64,000 nt of DNA from Actinomycetota bacterium (lineage in GTDB: Bacteria; Actinomycetota; Thermoleophilia; RBG-16-64-13). The translations under genes were made by a program, and so were the position numbers. The notes under the pieces were generated by a model. It was not told the DNA's origin. It searched no databases and saw nothing but the letters and a program-made list of their open reading frames with translations. Of this stretch, positions 41,918 to 50,584 are shown piece after piece (the stretch's first letter is position 1; every line of letters begins with the position of its first letter). The DNA lies in assembly GCA_016278725.1 (NCBI GenBank), contig JADQBG010000009.1, forward strand, positions 124,001 through 188,000. Direction: 5' to 3'.

Positions 41918-43465
41918 GTGGTTAAAGATCAAGACATAACAAGGGCAATCGCGGCGATCGCCGCAGGCGCCGACGAGCTGCCGCCGGCCCCCGACCTCGG
42001 CCGCCGCTTGTCCCGCGCTCGGCGCCGGCACCTTGTCCTGCGGGCCATGGCGGTCCCGGTGACCCTCGTTCTGGTCGCGGCTCTGGGCTACTGGATGTCC
42101 GACGCAGTCAGGGGTGATCAGATGGTGGTCATCGATGACTCAGCGGGGGAGGTGGTCGGTCCCGGCACGACTGACGCGACGGCTGCTGCCGCCGAGGAAG
42201 AGGAGAAGGGACTCCTCGTGACCGTCCGGGCCGCGATCGCATTCCTGGAGCAGGGGGAGATCGAGATCAACCCTTCTCAGGGCCATCCCGAGTACGGCGA
42301 AGTGCCGACCAACCCGCTTGGGGAGTTACGGGTCTACGAGGCCTGGCTCGAGGGCCAAGAGGCGGTCCGCATCACGGTCACCCTTTCTGTGGGCGCAGGC
42401 TCAGAGGAAGCATACCGGCTGGCTGAGGAGATCAAATCCTGGCCCGAGGTCGAGTCCCATTCGTTCATCCACAACGAGCAGAACCGCGAACGCACACGTC
42501 AGAGCATGGTCCTGGAGCGCAGAAAGACGGATCCCAGCTTCTCGGCCGGAGATGACGGGGATTTCGCAGGGCCACGGTTTCCAGATCTATTCGAAGTCCG
42601 ATTGGTTCCCACCGCCCAGCGAGCTGAGGCGCTGGATCGATTGCAGGGGGATCCGGCCGTTGACGCGCTTGGGGCCACTGACGACTTGCCTGTGGAAACC
42701 ATCGAGCGAAACGTGCTCGCTCTGTTGCACTTTGCCGAGGCGCGCACCCCCGAAGCTGAGGAGTGGCTGGCGGCGCACCGAGAGCTGCTGAAGGCGGGGG
42801 ATCGCTCCGCCTCAAATGATAGCGGCGTCACCCCAAACGACGCGCCCCTCCCCTCCGCGCGAGAGGTCCCTGACGCCTTTTTTGACCGGACTACTCATCT
42901 GCCGGTTGAGCAGGGAATAGGGGACGTTACCGCCGAGGACGAAGCTGAAATCGTCGGCGCCCAAGACCGAGCCATAGGCGGTACGCCTACCCCTCCCCCG
43001 GACTTACCCCCCGCTGTTCCAACAGAGCGCGCCCGGGCGCTGGCGGACTCGGCCGTTTCAGCGTTCTCCGACCTGGACTTGACCGTTCTGAACGCAGTCG
43101 AGCTTCAATATGCGGAACCCGTAGTCAAGATATGGTTAGGCTCGAAGTCGGCAGGTGACGGCAAGGTAGCCATCTACATCTTCAAGAACCCACGTCCTTC
43201 ACTGCCATTACCCGCGGCAACCGAGGGCTCAGGCGCCCAGTCAGCACAGAGCGAGGAGGTCGCCGTGCCCGGTGCATCGGAGGCGCGCATGTTGAGTTAT
43301 CCCTCTGGCGCCGGCTATCAGATGCTTGTTCAGTTGCCTGATAGGACTGTCATCAACGTGTCATCGGAGGGGCCGACTCCCATGCAGGAGGGTAGGTCGC
43401 CACTTGACCGCGCCGGGGTCGAACATCTCACCGAAGTACTCATGACACGGATACAGGCACGCTAG
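41918..43465 (+). CDS. Membrane anti-sigma-like protein with FtsX-ectodomain-like region, module 2
   Basis: 515 residues: cytoplasmic 1-37, helix 38-60, then the motif M-V-V-I-D-D at 69-74. Residues about 135-245 read V-R-I-T-V-T-L-S-V-G-A ... I-K-S-W-P-E-V-E-S-H-S-F-I and D-L-F-E-V-R-L-V-P ... D-P-A-V-D-A-L, the alternation of strand-helix and -P-x-V- found in FtsX extracellular domains. A Pro-rich linker and a C-terminal domain (V-V-K-I-W-L-G) follow. Presumed partner of the sigma factor upstream. Confidence 0.68.
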   Translation: MVKDQDITRAIAAIAAGADELPPAPDLGRRLSRARRRHLVLRAMAVPVTLVLVAALGYWMSDAVRGDQMVVIDDSAGEVVGPGTTDATAAAAEEEEKGLLVTVRAAIAFLEQGEIEINPSQGHPEYGEVPTNPLGELRVYEAWLEGQEAVRITVTLSVGAGSEEAYRLAEEIKSWPEVESHSFIHNEQNRERTRQSMVLERRKTDPSFSAGDDGDFAGPRFPDLFEVRLVPTAQRAEALDRLQGDPAVDALGATDDLPVETIERNVLALLHFAEARTPEAEEWLAAHRELLKAGDRSASNDSGVTPNDAPLPSAREVPDAFFDRTTHLPVEQGIGDVTAEDEAEIVGAQDRAIGGTPTPPPDLPPAVPTERARALADSAVSAFSDLDLTVLNAVELQYAEPVVKIWLGSKSAGDGKVAIYIFKNPRPSLPLPAATEGSGAQSAQSEEVAVPGASEARMLSYPSGAGYQMLVQLPDRTVINVSSEGPTPMQEGRSPLDRAGVEHLTEVLMTRIQAR

Positions 43466-43509
43466 CCGTAAGGCCGCAACTCGGACAAGTGTCGTGAACC
43501 AAACCTGCC

Positions 43510-43538
43510 TTGCGTACGTCCAAGGGGGGGGGTACACT
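43510..43538 (+). promoter_or_regulatory. Promoter with G9 tract in the spacer (SLH gene)
   Basis: TTGCGT (43510-43515), 17-nt spacer and TACACT (43533-43538). The last nine spacer bases (43524-43532) are all G, so slippage would change the spacer length. Confidence 0.6.
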
Positions 43539-43580
43539 CGAGAGGGCGGACGGTTAGAGCGACCTTGAAGGAGGGCCTTG

Positions 43581-44750
43581 ATGAGGGTCAGACGCACAAC
43601 CGCTGCCACTGCGGCGCTGGTCACAGTGATGCTGCTCCTTCTCTCGTCGGCGCCCGCGCTTGCCTTTCCGCCCGACACGCCTCCCTTCAGCGACGTCGAC
43701 TCCTCGACCGACTTCGCCACAGCAATAACCAACCTGGAACAGTCGGGCGTGGTGGAGGGCTACGGAGACGGAACCTTCCGTCCAGAAGCGAGCCTCTTAC
43801 GGGCGCAGATGGCCAAGATGTTGGTCGGCGGGCTCGGTCTACCGGTCCGGGAGGACTACCCGCTCCCGCCGTTTGCCGACTTAGGGCCCGATGATCCGGG
43901 GAATCTCTATCCCCACGAGTACGTCAAGGTGGCCAAGGACTTCGCGATCACGAACGGCACCAGTGCCACCACCTTCTCCCCTTACCTTGCCATCCCTCGC
44001 TGCCAGGCGGTGACCATGGCCGCGCGGGCGGCCGAGGACTGGGGCCTGAGCGTGCCCCCGACCATCGAGAGTCTGCTCTCGCCCTGGGGACTCTTTAGCG
44101 CAACCCACGAGATTTCGGCGAACATCGCCGCCCTTAACTCCATATCCTACGGGCTCCACTTCGAGACGGACGCCGCCGATCCCTGGGCTCCCATGACCCG
44201 GGCAGAAGCCGCACTGCTTACGGACAACGTGATGAAGACTCGGGCGGGCGCAGAGATCACCGACCTTAACTGGCCCGGCCCGGATGGGGGCTACAGCACC
44301 GCCCAGCTCATCGCTAACCACTTCCCCACGGTGCTTCGCCCGCCTCTGTTTCTCCCCCTCGAGCTACCCGCTGGTTTTTCCGAGGGAGATATGGCCGCTC
44401 TGGGGACCGCCCTCTCCTACACCCCCTTGGGCTCCGACCCCCACTTGGGCTTTGGTGGCGCTGGCGGTGCGAGCGGGTACGGGGTCGGCTTTACCAACGG
44501 CACCGACCAAGTTCTCCTTGCGGTGAACCCCGGGGCCGATGTGGGCGAAGCCGAGGGTGAGGAGACGCCGACCACCCTGGAGGGCACCCCCTTCTATTCG
44601 TATGATTTGGGCGACCGCTTGCTGCTCCAGGCGAAGAGCGAGGGTCAGGGGACTGTAGCCCTGGTAGCCTCCGCCGGCACCGACCCGGACATCCTCACGG
44701 CTTTCGCCGAGCAACTGTCCCGGATCAGCTGGCAGATGCCTGAGCGCTGA
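43581..44750 (+). CDS. Secreted S-layer-homology (SLH) protein
   Basis: 389 residues with a cleavable signal peptide (A-P-A-L-A-F). Two SLH motifs: F-S-D-V-D-S-S-T-D-F-A-T-A-I then G-V-V-E-G-Y-G-D-G-T-F-R-P-E; and F-A-D-L ... Y-V-K-V-A-K-D-F ... T-F-S-P-Y-L-A-I-P-R, plus a third degenerate one around L-N-S-I-S-Y-G-L. They would bind wall polysaccharide. The C-terminal domain (from about residue 245) is a separate fold similar in style to those of the neighbouring lipoproteins. AAGGAGG precedes the ATG. Likely a target of module 2. Confidence 0.85.
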   Translation: MRVRRTTAATAALVTVMLLLLSSAPALAFPPDTPPFSDVDSSTDFATAITNLEQSGVVEGYGDGTFRPEASLLRAQMAKMLVGGLGLPVREDYPLPPFADLGPDDPGNLYPHEYVKVAKDFAITNGTSATTFSPYLAIPRCQAVTMAARAAEDWGLSVPPTIESLLSPWGLFSATHEISANIAALNSISYGLHFETDAADPWAPMTRAEAALLTDNVMKTRAGAEITDLNWPGPDGGYSTAQLIANHFPTVLRPPLFLPLELPAGFSEGDMAALGTALSYTPLGSDPHLGFGGAGGASGYGVGFTNGTDQVLLAVNPGADVGEAEGEETPTTLEGTPFYSYDLGDRLLLQAKSEGQGTVALVASAGTDPDILTAFAEQLSRISWQMPER

Positions 44751-44808
44751 TCTCGGACGAGAAGGGTCAAGATGTGGCGGCCAAAGCAGCTTTCTTCTGT
44801 CGAGAAAC

Positions 44809-45096
44809 TCAGGCGACGGTCACGAGAGGGGGGATCGGCGCCGCCGGACGACTGCGGACAAGGTCATAGGCCGCCTGGAGGTTGATCCAGAACTCAGGTG
44901 TAGTGTTGAGCGCTTCGGAGAGCAGCCACGCGGTCTCCGGCGTGACACCTCGCTTGCCACGCACAATCTCGTTGATACGTTGCACCGGCACGCCGAGATG
45001 CGCCGCGAAGGCGACCTGGGATACACCCAGGGGAAGGAGGAACTCCTCGCGGAGGACCACCCCCGGATGGGTGGGTATGCGGTTCTCCGGGATCAT
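44809..45096 (-). CDS. higA: HigA-type antitoxin, orphan
   Basis: 95 residues: R-I-P-T-H-P-G-V-V-L-R-E-E-F-L, then an XRE helix-turn-helix (SQVAFAAHLGVPVQRINEIV) and T-P-E-T-A-W-L-L-S-E-A-L-N-T-T-P-E-F-W, the HigA signature. HigB would normally precede it; the 48 nt upstream hold none. AGGAGG before the ATG. Confidence 0.88.
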   Translation of the reverse strand: MIPENRIPTHPGVVLREEFLLPLGVSQVAFAAHLGVPVQRINEIVRGKRGVTPETAWLLSEALNTTPEFWINLQAAYDLVRSRPAAPIPPLVTVA

Positions 45097-45128
45097 GCCA
45101 TACCTCCTAGCGGTGATAGTACTGCGTC

Positions 45129-45141
45129 GGATACCGTATCC
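45129..45141. promoter_or_regulatory. Perfect palindrome between divergent starts
   Basis: GGATAC-C-GTATCC lies between higA (minus) and the small membrane gene (plus, ATG at 45145). Candidate HigA operator controlling both; TACCGT within it is 7 nt before the plus-strand ATG. Confidence 0.55.
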
Positions 45142-45144
45142 ACC

Positions 45145-45363
45145 ATGGCTGCTAAGAAACGGAGAAACGAGGGACCCGAGCGGCGGAAGAAGGTCAGGCG
45201 AGGCTATCGGGAGCTTTTCCGGGAATCGGAACGCTGGACCTGGGGCAACAGCCCGAGTCAGTGGCCGCGGTGGGGCGATCTGGGCGGCCGGTGGTTCTGG
45301 CTGCTGATCGGCGCTCTTGTGGTCGCGAACATAGTGTTCCGGCTTTTCGGTGGCGAGAGCTGA
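45145..45363 (+). CDS. Small single-pass membrane protein
   Basis: 72 residues: very basic start (A-A-K-K-R-R-N-E-G-P-E-R-R-K-K), aromatic middle (R-W-T-W-G-N-S-P-S-Q-W-P-R-W) and a C-terminal helix (FWLLIGALVVANIVFRLF). Possibly leaderless. Function unknown. Confidence 0.5.
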   Translation: MAAKKRRNEGPERRKKVRRGYRELFRESERWTWGNSPSQWPRWGDLGGRWFWLLIGALVVANIVFRLFGGES

Positions 45364-45446
45364 GACCTATGCATCGGCGATCAGCTACACATCCCCGAGC
45401 GTTGATCTCGGACGAGAAGGATCAAGATCCGGACAAGGAGCCGCAG

Positions 45447-45731
45447 GTGCGCAAGCCCTACCTGCAGACGTTCTTAACGTCGTTGCTCGCAGTTCTGGTC
45501 TTTCTCTACGGATGCGGAGGCGGCAGTCAAGCGGCCGATCAACCGGCATCTGCAGAGGAACTCAAGACCAGGATACTCGAGTGGGTGGAGGAGGCCCCCT
45601 TGAAGGTGGACCTTCAGGTTGAGAATCAGAATTCAGATATGCGCCTTCGTCACTACGGCGCTAACGGTCTCCCTGTACTCCTCCAGATCGAGTCGGACCA
45701 ACCTTTCCCTGGTCCAATTCTCTACGACTAG
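45447..45731 (+). pseudogene. Truncated family-B lipoprotein
   Basis: 94 residues from a GTG with AAGGAG upstream. Signal peptide ends F-L-Y-G-C-G (Cys23); then S-A-E-E-L-K-T-R-I-L-E-W-V-E-E-A-P-L-K-V, matching S-P-E-E-A-V-R-A-A-L-A-W in the lipoprotein at 50823. A TAG ends it where the relative continues for over 400 residues. Expressed stub or dead copy. Confidence 0.65.
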
Positions 45732-45769
45732 ATGCCCGAGGGCATGCCGGCAGACCTCGAGTTTGCCTT

Positions 45770-46201
45770 CTAGTCTGCCAGTGGATTGACGTGGGTCAGG
45801 CCGGCGAACCGCTTGAAGTCGTTGTCGGCCGAATAGAGGGTATAGCCCCACTCCAGAGCGAGAGCTGCCAGATGCGCGTCGGTCGTCAGATTGCCCGCGG
45901 CTCCGCTTTGCTCGAGGAGTCTGCGGAAGATCGGCCAATGGCCCTGCCCTGGAGCGACAGGCTTCACCAAGGGATGGCGAAGCCACTCTTCGGCAAAGCC
46001 CAGCGCCCTGTCGATCCCGAGTGGTCTTTCGAAGACCCGCGGGTTAGTGGTGACCCGCAGAAAGGCGAGAGTCACCGCCCAGGCCAGGCCCACGCTCTCC
46101 GTTCCGCTCAGGACCGATTCGAGCCAGGCACGCGCCCTGTGGTGGTGCGGAAGGTCCACGTTCACGGCGTATACCAGCAGATTCGCATCGGGCAGGATCA
46201 T
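45770..46201 (-). CDS. vapC: VapC-type PIN-domain toxin
   Basis: 143 residues: M-I-L-P-D-A-N-L-L-V-Y-A-V-N (first Asp), E-S-V-G-L-A-W-A-V, and T-T-D-A-H-L-A-A-L-A (third Asp) then YSADNDFKRF (fourth). All acidic positions of the active site are present. The upstream antitoxin gene ends 13 nt before the ATG. Confidence 0.88.
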   Translation of the reverse strand: MILPDANLLVYAVNVDLPHHHRARAWLESVLSGTESVGLAWAVTLAFLRVTTNPRVFERPLGIDRALGFAEEWLRHPLVKPVAPGQGHWPIFRRLLEQSGAAGNLTTDAHLAALALEWGYTLYSADNDFKRFAGLTHVNPLAD

Positions 46202-46214
46202 TGGGTGTGAACCA

Positions 46215-46481
46215 CTACTTGCGCTGCTCCATCTTGGATACCAAGGCCTCGTCCTCCAAGCCTTCGGAAAGAGCGAGCGTCTTGTCAAGATCGATACCGG
46301 ACCGAGGGGAGCCGAGGGAAGCCGGCTCCAGCCGGTAGGGCTCCGACTCCGGTTGCTCGAGCCTGGTCAGTCCGGTACGCAGAGCCTCGTTAACCACCTG
46401 CTTGAACGGCTTCCCGGTTCGTCGGGCCCGCTCCCTGAGCTCCTGGGCGATCCTATCTTCAATGGTAAGCGTGGTGCGCAT
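46215..46481 (-). CDS. vapB: VapB-type antitoxin
   Basis: 88 residues: M-R-T-T-L-T-I-E-D-R-I-A-Q-E-L-R-E-R-A, then F-K-Q-V-V-N-E-A-L-R-T-G-L: the ribbon-helix-helix fold of VapB family members, with an acidic C-terminus. Pairs with the PIN toxin downstream. Confidence 0.87.
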   Translation of the reverse strand: MRTTLTIEDRIAQELRERARRTGKPFKQVVNEALRTGLTRLEQPESEPYRLEPASLGSPRSGIDLDKTLALSEGLEDEALVSKMEQRK

Positions 46482-46560
46482 GAGAGTGCCTATCCTCCTA
46501 GCATCAAAGCATCATCAATTTTAGCACGGCGTGGCATTTGGGGCAGGGCCAGGTACGTTT

Positions 46561-46774
46561 CGCGAAGGCGCGCCCTGATGAACTCCCTCGCCGATCTCTT
46601 TCGGTATAACCTCGAGGTGGCCGCTCGGACTGAGGACGAGCCAAGGCATGTGGTGATCGGCATCATTGGACGGAGGCACTGGTCTGCGGTGATCACCACC
46701 GGGAGGATCGTGTGCGAACAATCTCGGTCCGCAGGGCACGCGAAGAGGAGGTGGCTTTGTATGAAGGCCAGTGA
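46561..46774 (+). pseudogene. BrnT-like toxin remnant, frameshifted
   Basis: One frame reads R-T-E-D-E-P-R-H-V-V-I-G-I and H-W-S-A-V-I-T; a second takes over with R-E-D-R-V-R-T-I-S-V-R-R-A-R-E-E-E, the C-terminus of BrnT-like (DUF4258-like) toxins, ending TGA at 46772-46774. The N-terminal motif is not found. Confidence 0.5.
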
Positions 46775-46983
46775 ATTCGACGAGAGGTTCGATCGCGGTG
46801 AGGACGTTACGGACGAACTGGACCTCGAGGAGAGCCGCCGCCCGGTGCTGGAGGCAAAGCGGGTCAGCGTCGACTTTCCGCTGTGGGTGGTCGAGTCTCT
46901 TGATCGTGAGGCAAAGCGCCTGGGCGTTACCCGCCCAATCTGTCATCAAGGTCTGGATCGCGGAGCGTCTCGAGCAAGGGTAG
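46761..46983 (+). pseudogene. BrnA-like antitoxin with +1 frameshift
   Basis: M-K-A-S-E-F-D-E-R-F-D-R-G-E-D-V-T and R-V-S-V-D-F-P-L-W-V-V-E-S-L-D-R-E match BrnA antitoxins. After V-T-R an extra C at about 46937 shifts the frame; the expected Q-S-V-I-K-V-W-I-A-E-R-L-E continues in the next frame to a stop at 46983. Confidence 0.7.
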
Positions 46984-47025
46984 CCTCACTAGCCACAATA
47001 GCTACGCTGCATGGGGCAAAATCCA

Positions 47026-47068
47026 TGTCAACCCGCGAACCCCCTTCGTCGTGTACCTTGTGTAGTAG
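47026..47068 (+). promoter_or_regulatory. Sigma-module promoter motif 3
   Basis: TGTCAACC (47026-47033), 17 nt, GTGTACCT (47051-47058). A second GTGTAGTA follows at 47060-47067, the exact octamer seen in module 4. Confidence 0.6.
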
Positions 47069-47087
47069 CTGAACGGGTAGCGGTGCA

Positions 47088-47711
47088 GTGCGGCCGCTTT
47101 CCTCACCGAAGGAAGGGGAGCGAAGCATCGAAGGTGCGGCGGACACGCTGAAGGCGGGCGAGGAGAAACCGGCAGAGTCCGGACGCCGCTGGCCGCGCCG
47201 CAAGGAGACCGACGACCGCGCCGTCTCCCACTACGCTTCCCCCGAAGCCCTCTTTGCCCGCGAATACGCCTCGCTCTCCCGGGCCCTGGCGCTCGTCACC
47301 GGTAACCTGGAATCCGCCGAAGACGCGGTGCAGGAAGCCTTCGCCGAACTCTGCAAGAACTGGCGCAAGCTTTCGGAGTATGAGGATCAGGCGGCCTGGG
47401 TCCGCCGGGTGGCCATCAACAAGGCCAAGGATCAGAAGCGCTCGCTCAGCCGCCGCGCCACTGCTCTGGTTCGCCTCGAGGCTGAGCCTCGCTACTCGCC
47501 GCAGGCCCAGCTCCCCGACACCGAGCTTCACCGCGCCCTCCGTCGTCTACCCCTCAAGCAGCGCACGGCGGTTGCGCTCTTTTATCTGGCGGATCTTTCC
47601 GTGGCGGAGGTGGCCGAGGCCATGCAGGTCTCCGAGGGCACGGTCAAACGGCATCTCGACCGGGGCCGGGAGACCTTGAGAAGCACCTTGAAAGCAGGAC
47701 GCGATGAGTAG
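47088..47711 (+). CDS. ECF-type sigma factor, module 3
   Basis: 207 residues with GTG start. Region 2: A-E-D-A-V-Q-E-A-F-A-E-L-C-K-N-W, W-V-R-R-V-A-I-N-K-A-K-D. Region 4: RLPLKQRTAVALFYLADLSV, then G-T-V-K-R-H-L-D-R-G-R. Very similar to module 4's sigma. The N-terminal 45 residues are charged and poorly conserved, so the start could be further in. Overlaps the next gene by 8 nt. Confidence 0.88.
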   Translation: MRPLSSPKEGERSIEGAADTLKAGEEKPAESGRRWPRRKETDDRAVSHYASPEALFAREYASLSRALALVTGNLESAEDAVQEAFAELCKNWRKLSEYEDQAAWVRRVAINKAKDQKRSLSRRATALVRLEAEPRYSPQAQLPDTELHRALRRLPLKQRTAVALFYLADLSVAEVAEAMQVSEGTVKRHLDRGRETLRSTLKAGRDE

Positions 47712-50034
47712 AACGCCGCAGACAGCCTTCGACCTCGAACTGCGCACCGCCCTCGACCAACTGGTGCCCGAGGTGCACACCGGAGGCAAGTGGCTCGGGG
47801 TCGAGGCCAAGCTAAAGCACAAGCGCCGCCAGAGCCGGATCGTGCAGGCGGTGGCGGTGACGGCCGCTGTGGTGTTGCTCGTGGCCTTCGGAACTTGGGC
47901 GACCGACTTGTTCCGGCAGCCGGATCTGATCGTGATCGATGATAGGGACACAGACGAGGTAGGGGGATCAGAGGCGACTCAAGAGGTCACGCCGACATCA
48001 GAGAAGGAGCTCCTCCAGACGATTCAGGAGCTGATCGCGTTTGTCGAGGCGGGGGACATCGAGCTCAGTTGGGCGCCGGAGGAGGAGAACGCTGTGACGG
48101 AGACGCTTGCCGTCCGTGCGCTTCGAAGCTGGGAAGAGCACCTACTGGCCTCCGATATGACCCTTATTCTTCAGCCCGACGCCAGCCAAGAGGATATCGC
48201 ACGTCTTCGCCAGGAGATCGAGTCCTTGCCGCAGGTTGAGCGATACGAGTACCTAAGCTCGGATGCGCGGACGGGTGAGGGCGAGCTCGAGCCGTCACCG
48301 GCACGCTTCGAGATCTGGCTATTTGATGGGCTGCCCGAACAGAACGAGGCGCCGACCTCAACGCTTCCCTCGGGTCCCGCGACCTTGTCTACCAACTCGG
48401 CGGTCGCGTCCGTAACGTACAGTCCTCCCAACCTGCTCGAGATCCGCGAAGGGGTCGAGGAGATGCTGTCTCACGCTGAGCCTAAGACGGCAGAGGCGAA
48501 GGCCTGGCTTGAGCAACACCTCGGGGCCACTGACTCGGCCGACCTGGCTGAGATTTCGCTCCGCCTGCCTCCGCCCCCCGACGAACCCAGCGAGGCCGAA
48601 GTCGTAATCGCCGTCCCCTGGGGCTCGGATCTGGGGGAGGTTGGCCTGGAAGAGACGGAACTTGGCCCAACCGGTCCGGCTGTCTTCGGAATATCCTCTA
48701 ATGGACGCCTCTGCGCCGTCTACGACCGCTTCAACCAGCGGGTGAACCTCTACAGAGACGGTGTCGCTCAAGCCGCCTTCGGGATCGAGGGGATCGTAAG
48801 CAGCATGCTCGTTGACGATGAGGGCCGCTTCTACGTGAGAGTCCGCGAGGACCGCAAGGAGGTCCTTAGGGCCTACTCGGCTTCCGGAGAGGAACTCGAG
48901 GAGACTCGGATCGACCCGAATCAGCCCGTCGCCCCTCTCTTCTGGGCCGGCGCCGATATCTACACGGCTGGGGAGGGTGAAGCGTTCGGCGAGCGTGCGT
49001 TCATCCCGTTGCGTCTCTCCGATTCCCGCCCGCGGGACGCCCACACGCCCGGGTACCCGCTTGGAGGAGGCCTTTTCGCCACGCTATCGGAGTCCGGCGA
49101 GGGCGATTTTCTGCTTAAGGTGTACTCGCAGGACGAGCAAGTCACAGAAGTAGTCCTCTCTGCCGCTGAACAATCTGATCGTGGGGCTGCGCTGCTGGAT
49201 GGATCGGCTCTCGGCGGTCTGCCCGTCGTTCATTTTGTCCTTGGGCAAACCGCACCCGAAACTCCTCCTCGATCGCAGTTCATTGCGGTCGATTACCAGC
49301 GAGGGCTCATGTCATCTGCACTTGTCGAACTCGACTGGAGAATCGCCGGTGGCGGAGTGGTAGTAGGCGAGAAGGGCGTGTACGTGATGAAGTTAGGCGA
49401 GGAGGGCATGCGGATCGAGTGGACAGCTTTTGAGCGACGTGCGGAGAACCCTCTAGTCTCAGACGCAGGGCAGCCTCAGGTTGACCCCTTTGGCCGCGGC
49501 CCGGGCAACACCGGCGACCGGCCCGGCTACCTCACTGCCTGGCCGGACCTCTCGCTGGAGGAACTCCGGCGGCGGGTCGTCGATCAGGTCGAGGCGCCCG
49601 TCAATCCCGACACCGGCCAAAGCCATGTCTACCTTCCGTCCAAGCTGCCCGAGGACTTCTTACCCGCAGGAGCTTGGGGGGAGAAGCTGGGGAGCCACCA
49701 CAACCCCGCCGTCGACGGCGCCTTCTACGGGGCGGCCTTCTCCAACAACGAAACGGCGATCCGCCTTGTTGTTAATCCCGACCAGGCGACGCTCAGCTTC
49801 ACCCTCGGCGCTTTGGCCTCGCCTGAGGTGCGAGATAACGAAGAGCTGTGGAAGGCCACGGGCGCGAGCGTCATGGGCCAGGAGGCTCACGAACTCGTTC
49901 GCGACGGCATCGTCTACTTCCGCTTGGAGCTGCCGGAGAGCACCGTCTACGTGTACGGCCCCGAGGAGATCCGGCCACAGATCTGGGCGTTGGCCGCCGC
50001 GCTGGCGCCGGTGGCCGTCGCTCCACCCGCCTAG
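47704..50034 (+). CDS. Membrane anti-sigma-like protein, module 3
   Basis: 776 residues: cytoplasmic 1-45 (G-K-W-L-G-V-E-A-K-L-K-H-K-R-R), helix 46-68, motif D-L-I-V-I-D-D at 74-80, then V-G-G. Residues about 130-215 again resemble FtsX ectodomains (M-T-L-I-L-Q-P-D-A-S-Q-E-D-I ... S-L-P-Q-V-E-R-Y-E-Y-L). A propeller-like middle (G-R-L-C-A-V-Y-D-R-F-N; G-R-F-Y-V-R-V-R-E-D) and a C-terminal domain ending in V-Y-V-Y-G-P-E-E-I follow. Presumed sensor/anti-sigma of module 3. Confidence 0.7.
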   Translation: MSRTPQTAFDLELRTALDQLVPEVHTGGKWLGVEAKLKHKRRQSRIVQAVAVTAAVVLLVAFGTWATDLFRQPDLIVIDDRDTDEVGGSEATQEVTPTSEKELLQTIQELIAFVEAGDIELSWAPEEENAVTETLAVRALRSWEEHLLASDMTLILQPDASQEDIARLRQEIESLPQVERYEYLSSDARTGEGELEPSPARFEIWLFDGLPEQNEAPTSTLPSGPATLSTNSAVASVTYSPPNLLEIREGVEEMLSHAEPKTAEAKAWLEQHLGATDSADLAEISLRLPPPPDEPSEAEVVIAVPWGSDLGEVGLEETELGPTGPAVFGISSNGRLCAVYDRFNQRVNLYRDGVAQAAFGIEGIVSSMLVDDEGRFYVRVREDRKEVLRAYSASGEELEETRIDPNQPVAPLFWAGADIYTAGEGEAFGERAFIPLRLSDSRPRDAHTPGYPLGGGLFATLSESGEGDFLLKVYSQDEQVTEVVLSAAEQSDRGAALLDGSALGGLPVVHFVLGQTAPETPPRSQFIAVDYQRGLMSSALVELDWRIAGGGVVVGEKGVYVMKLGEEGMRIEWTAFERRAENPLVSDAGQPQVDPFGRGPGNTGDRPGYLTAWPDLSLEELRRRVVDQVEAPVNPDTGQSHVYLPSKLPEDFLPAGAWGEKLGSHHNPAVDGAFYGAAFSNNETAIRLVVNPDQATLSFTLGALASPEVRDNEELWKATGASVMGQEAHELVRDGIVYFRLELPESTVYVYGPEEIRPQIWALAAALAPVAVAPPA

Positions 50035-50054
50035 AGCTGATGAGGCATGACCCG

Positions 50055-50156
50055 CTAGTCAGCCACCTGCGCTACGGCCGCGGCGAATCGGTCGAAGTCC
50101 TCGAGGGAGGTGTGCAGGCGGGCGAGGAGCTGGGTGACCTTTGGCTGGTCGATCAC
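50055..50156 (-). pseudogene. HEPN toxin remnant (3' truncated)
   Basis: A GTG overlapping the MNT stop (GTGA) opens 33 codons, V-T-Q-L-L-A-R-L-H-T-S-L-E-D-F, like the first helix of DUF86/HEPN toxins, then TAG. The catalytic region is absent. Confidence 0.55.
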
Positions 50157-50584
50157 CGAAGCCCTTTCTCGGCGTAGTGCCGCAACCTAAGGCGCCGGAG
50201 CTCCTCGAACTCGGCCTTCCGATCGTGGTAGCGAGAGAGGAGTTCCCGTTCCAGCGTCACCCGTTCGACGTCGTCGCCGGAGAACACCCTGACCCCCTTT
50301 TCGAGAACCCTTCCGCGGGCCTCGAGGGGGGCCGGACCCAGATTGCGTAGGTCGACGTCGACGCCTACCTCGCGGGAGAGGCGATCGGCAAGCAGCATCT
50401 CGGTCTTGATCGCAAGTTGCTCGCCCTCGCGATATCTGTAGAGGTAGTAGCCGACATCGAGGTCGCTGTCCGGGCGGGGCGTGCCGGAAACGCGGCTGCC
50501 GTAGGCGTAGGCGACGAGCACGCCGTGCTCGGGGAAGTGACGTTCCGCCGCCCGTCGGAGTCGTTCAATGAGCTGGGTATCCAT
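50153..50584 (-). CDS. MNT-type nucleotidyltransferase (antitoxin-like)
   Basis: 143 residues from the ATG at 50584: L-V-A-Y-A-Y-G-S-R-V-S-G and R-P-D-S-D-L-D-V-G-Y-Y-L, the nucleotidyltransferase metal-binding motif. The C-terminal L-S-R-Y-H-D-R-K-A-E-F-E-E-L-R is typical of the MNT partner of HEPN toxins. Only a HEPN stub follows. Confidence 0.83.
   Translation of the reverse strand: MDTQLIERLRRAAERHFPEHGVLVAYAYGSRVSGTPRPDSDLDVGYYLYRYREGEQLAIKTEMLLADRLSREVGVDVDLRNLGPAPLEARGRVLEKGVRVFSGDDVERVTLERELLSRYHDRKAEFEELRRLRLRHYAEKGLR

Noticed and set aside
45891-47072. 393-codon plus-strand frame across 46 kb
   Set aside because: It mixes antisense of VapC/VapB with pieces of the BrnT and BrnA remnants; only the latter parts are meaningful.
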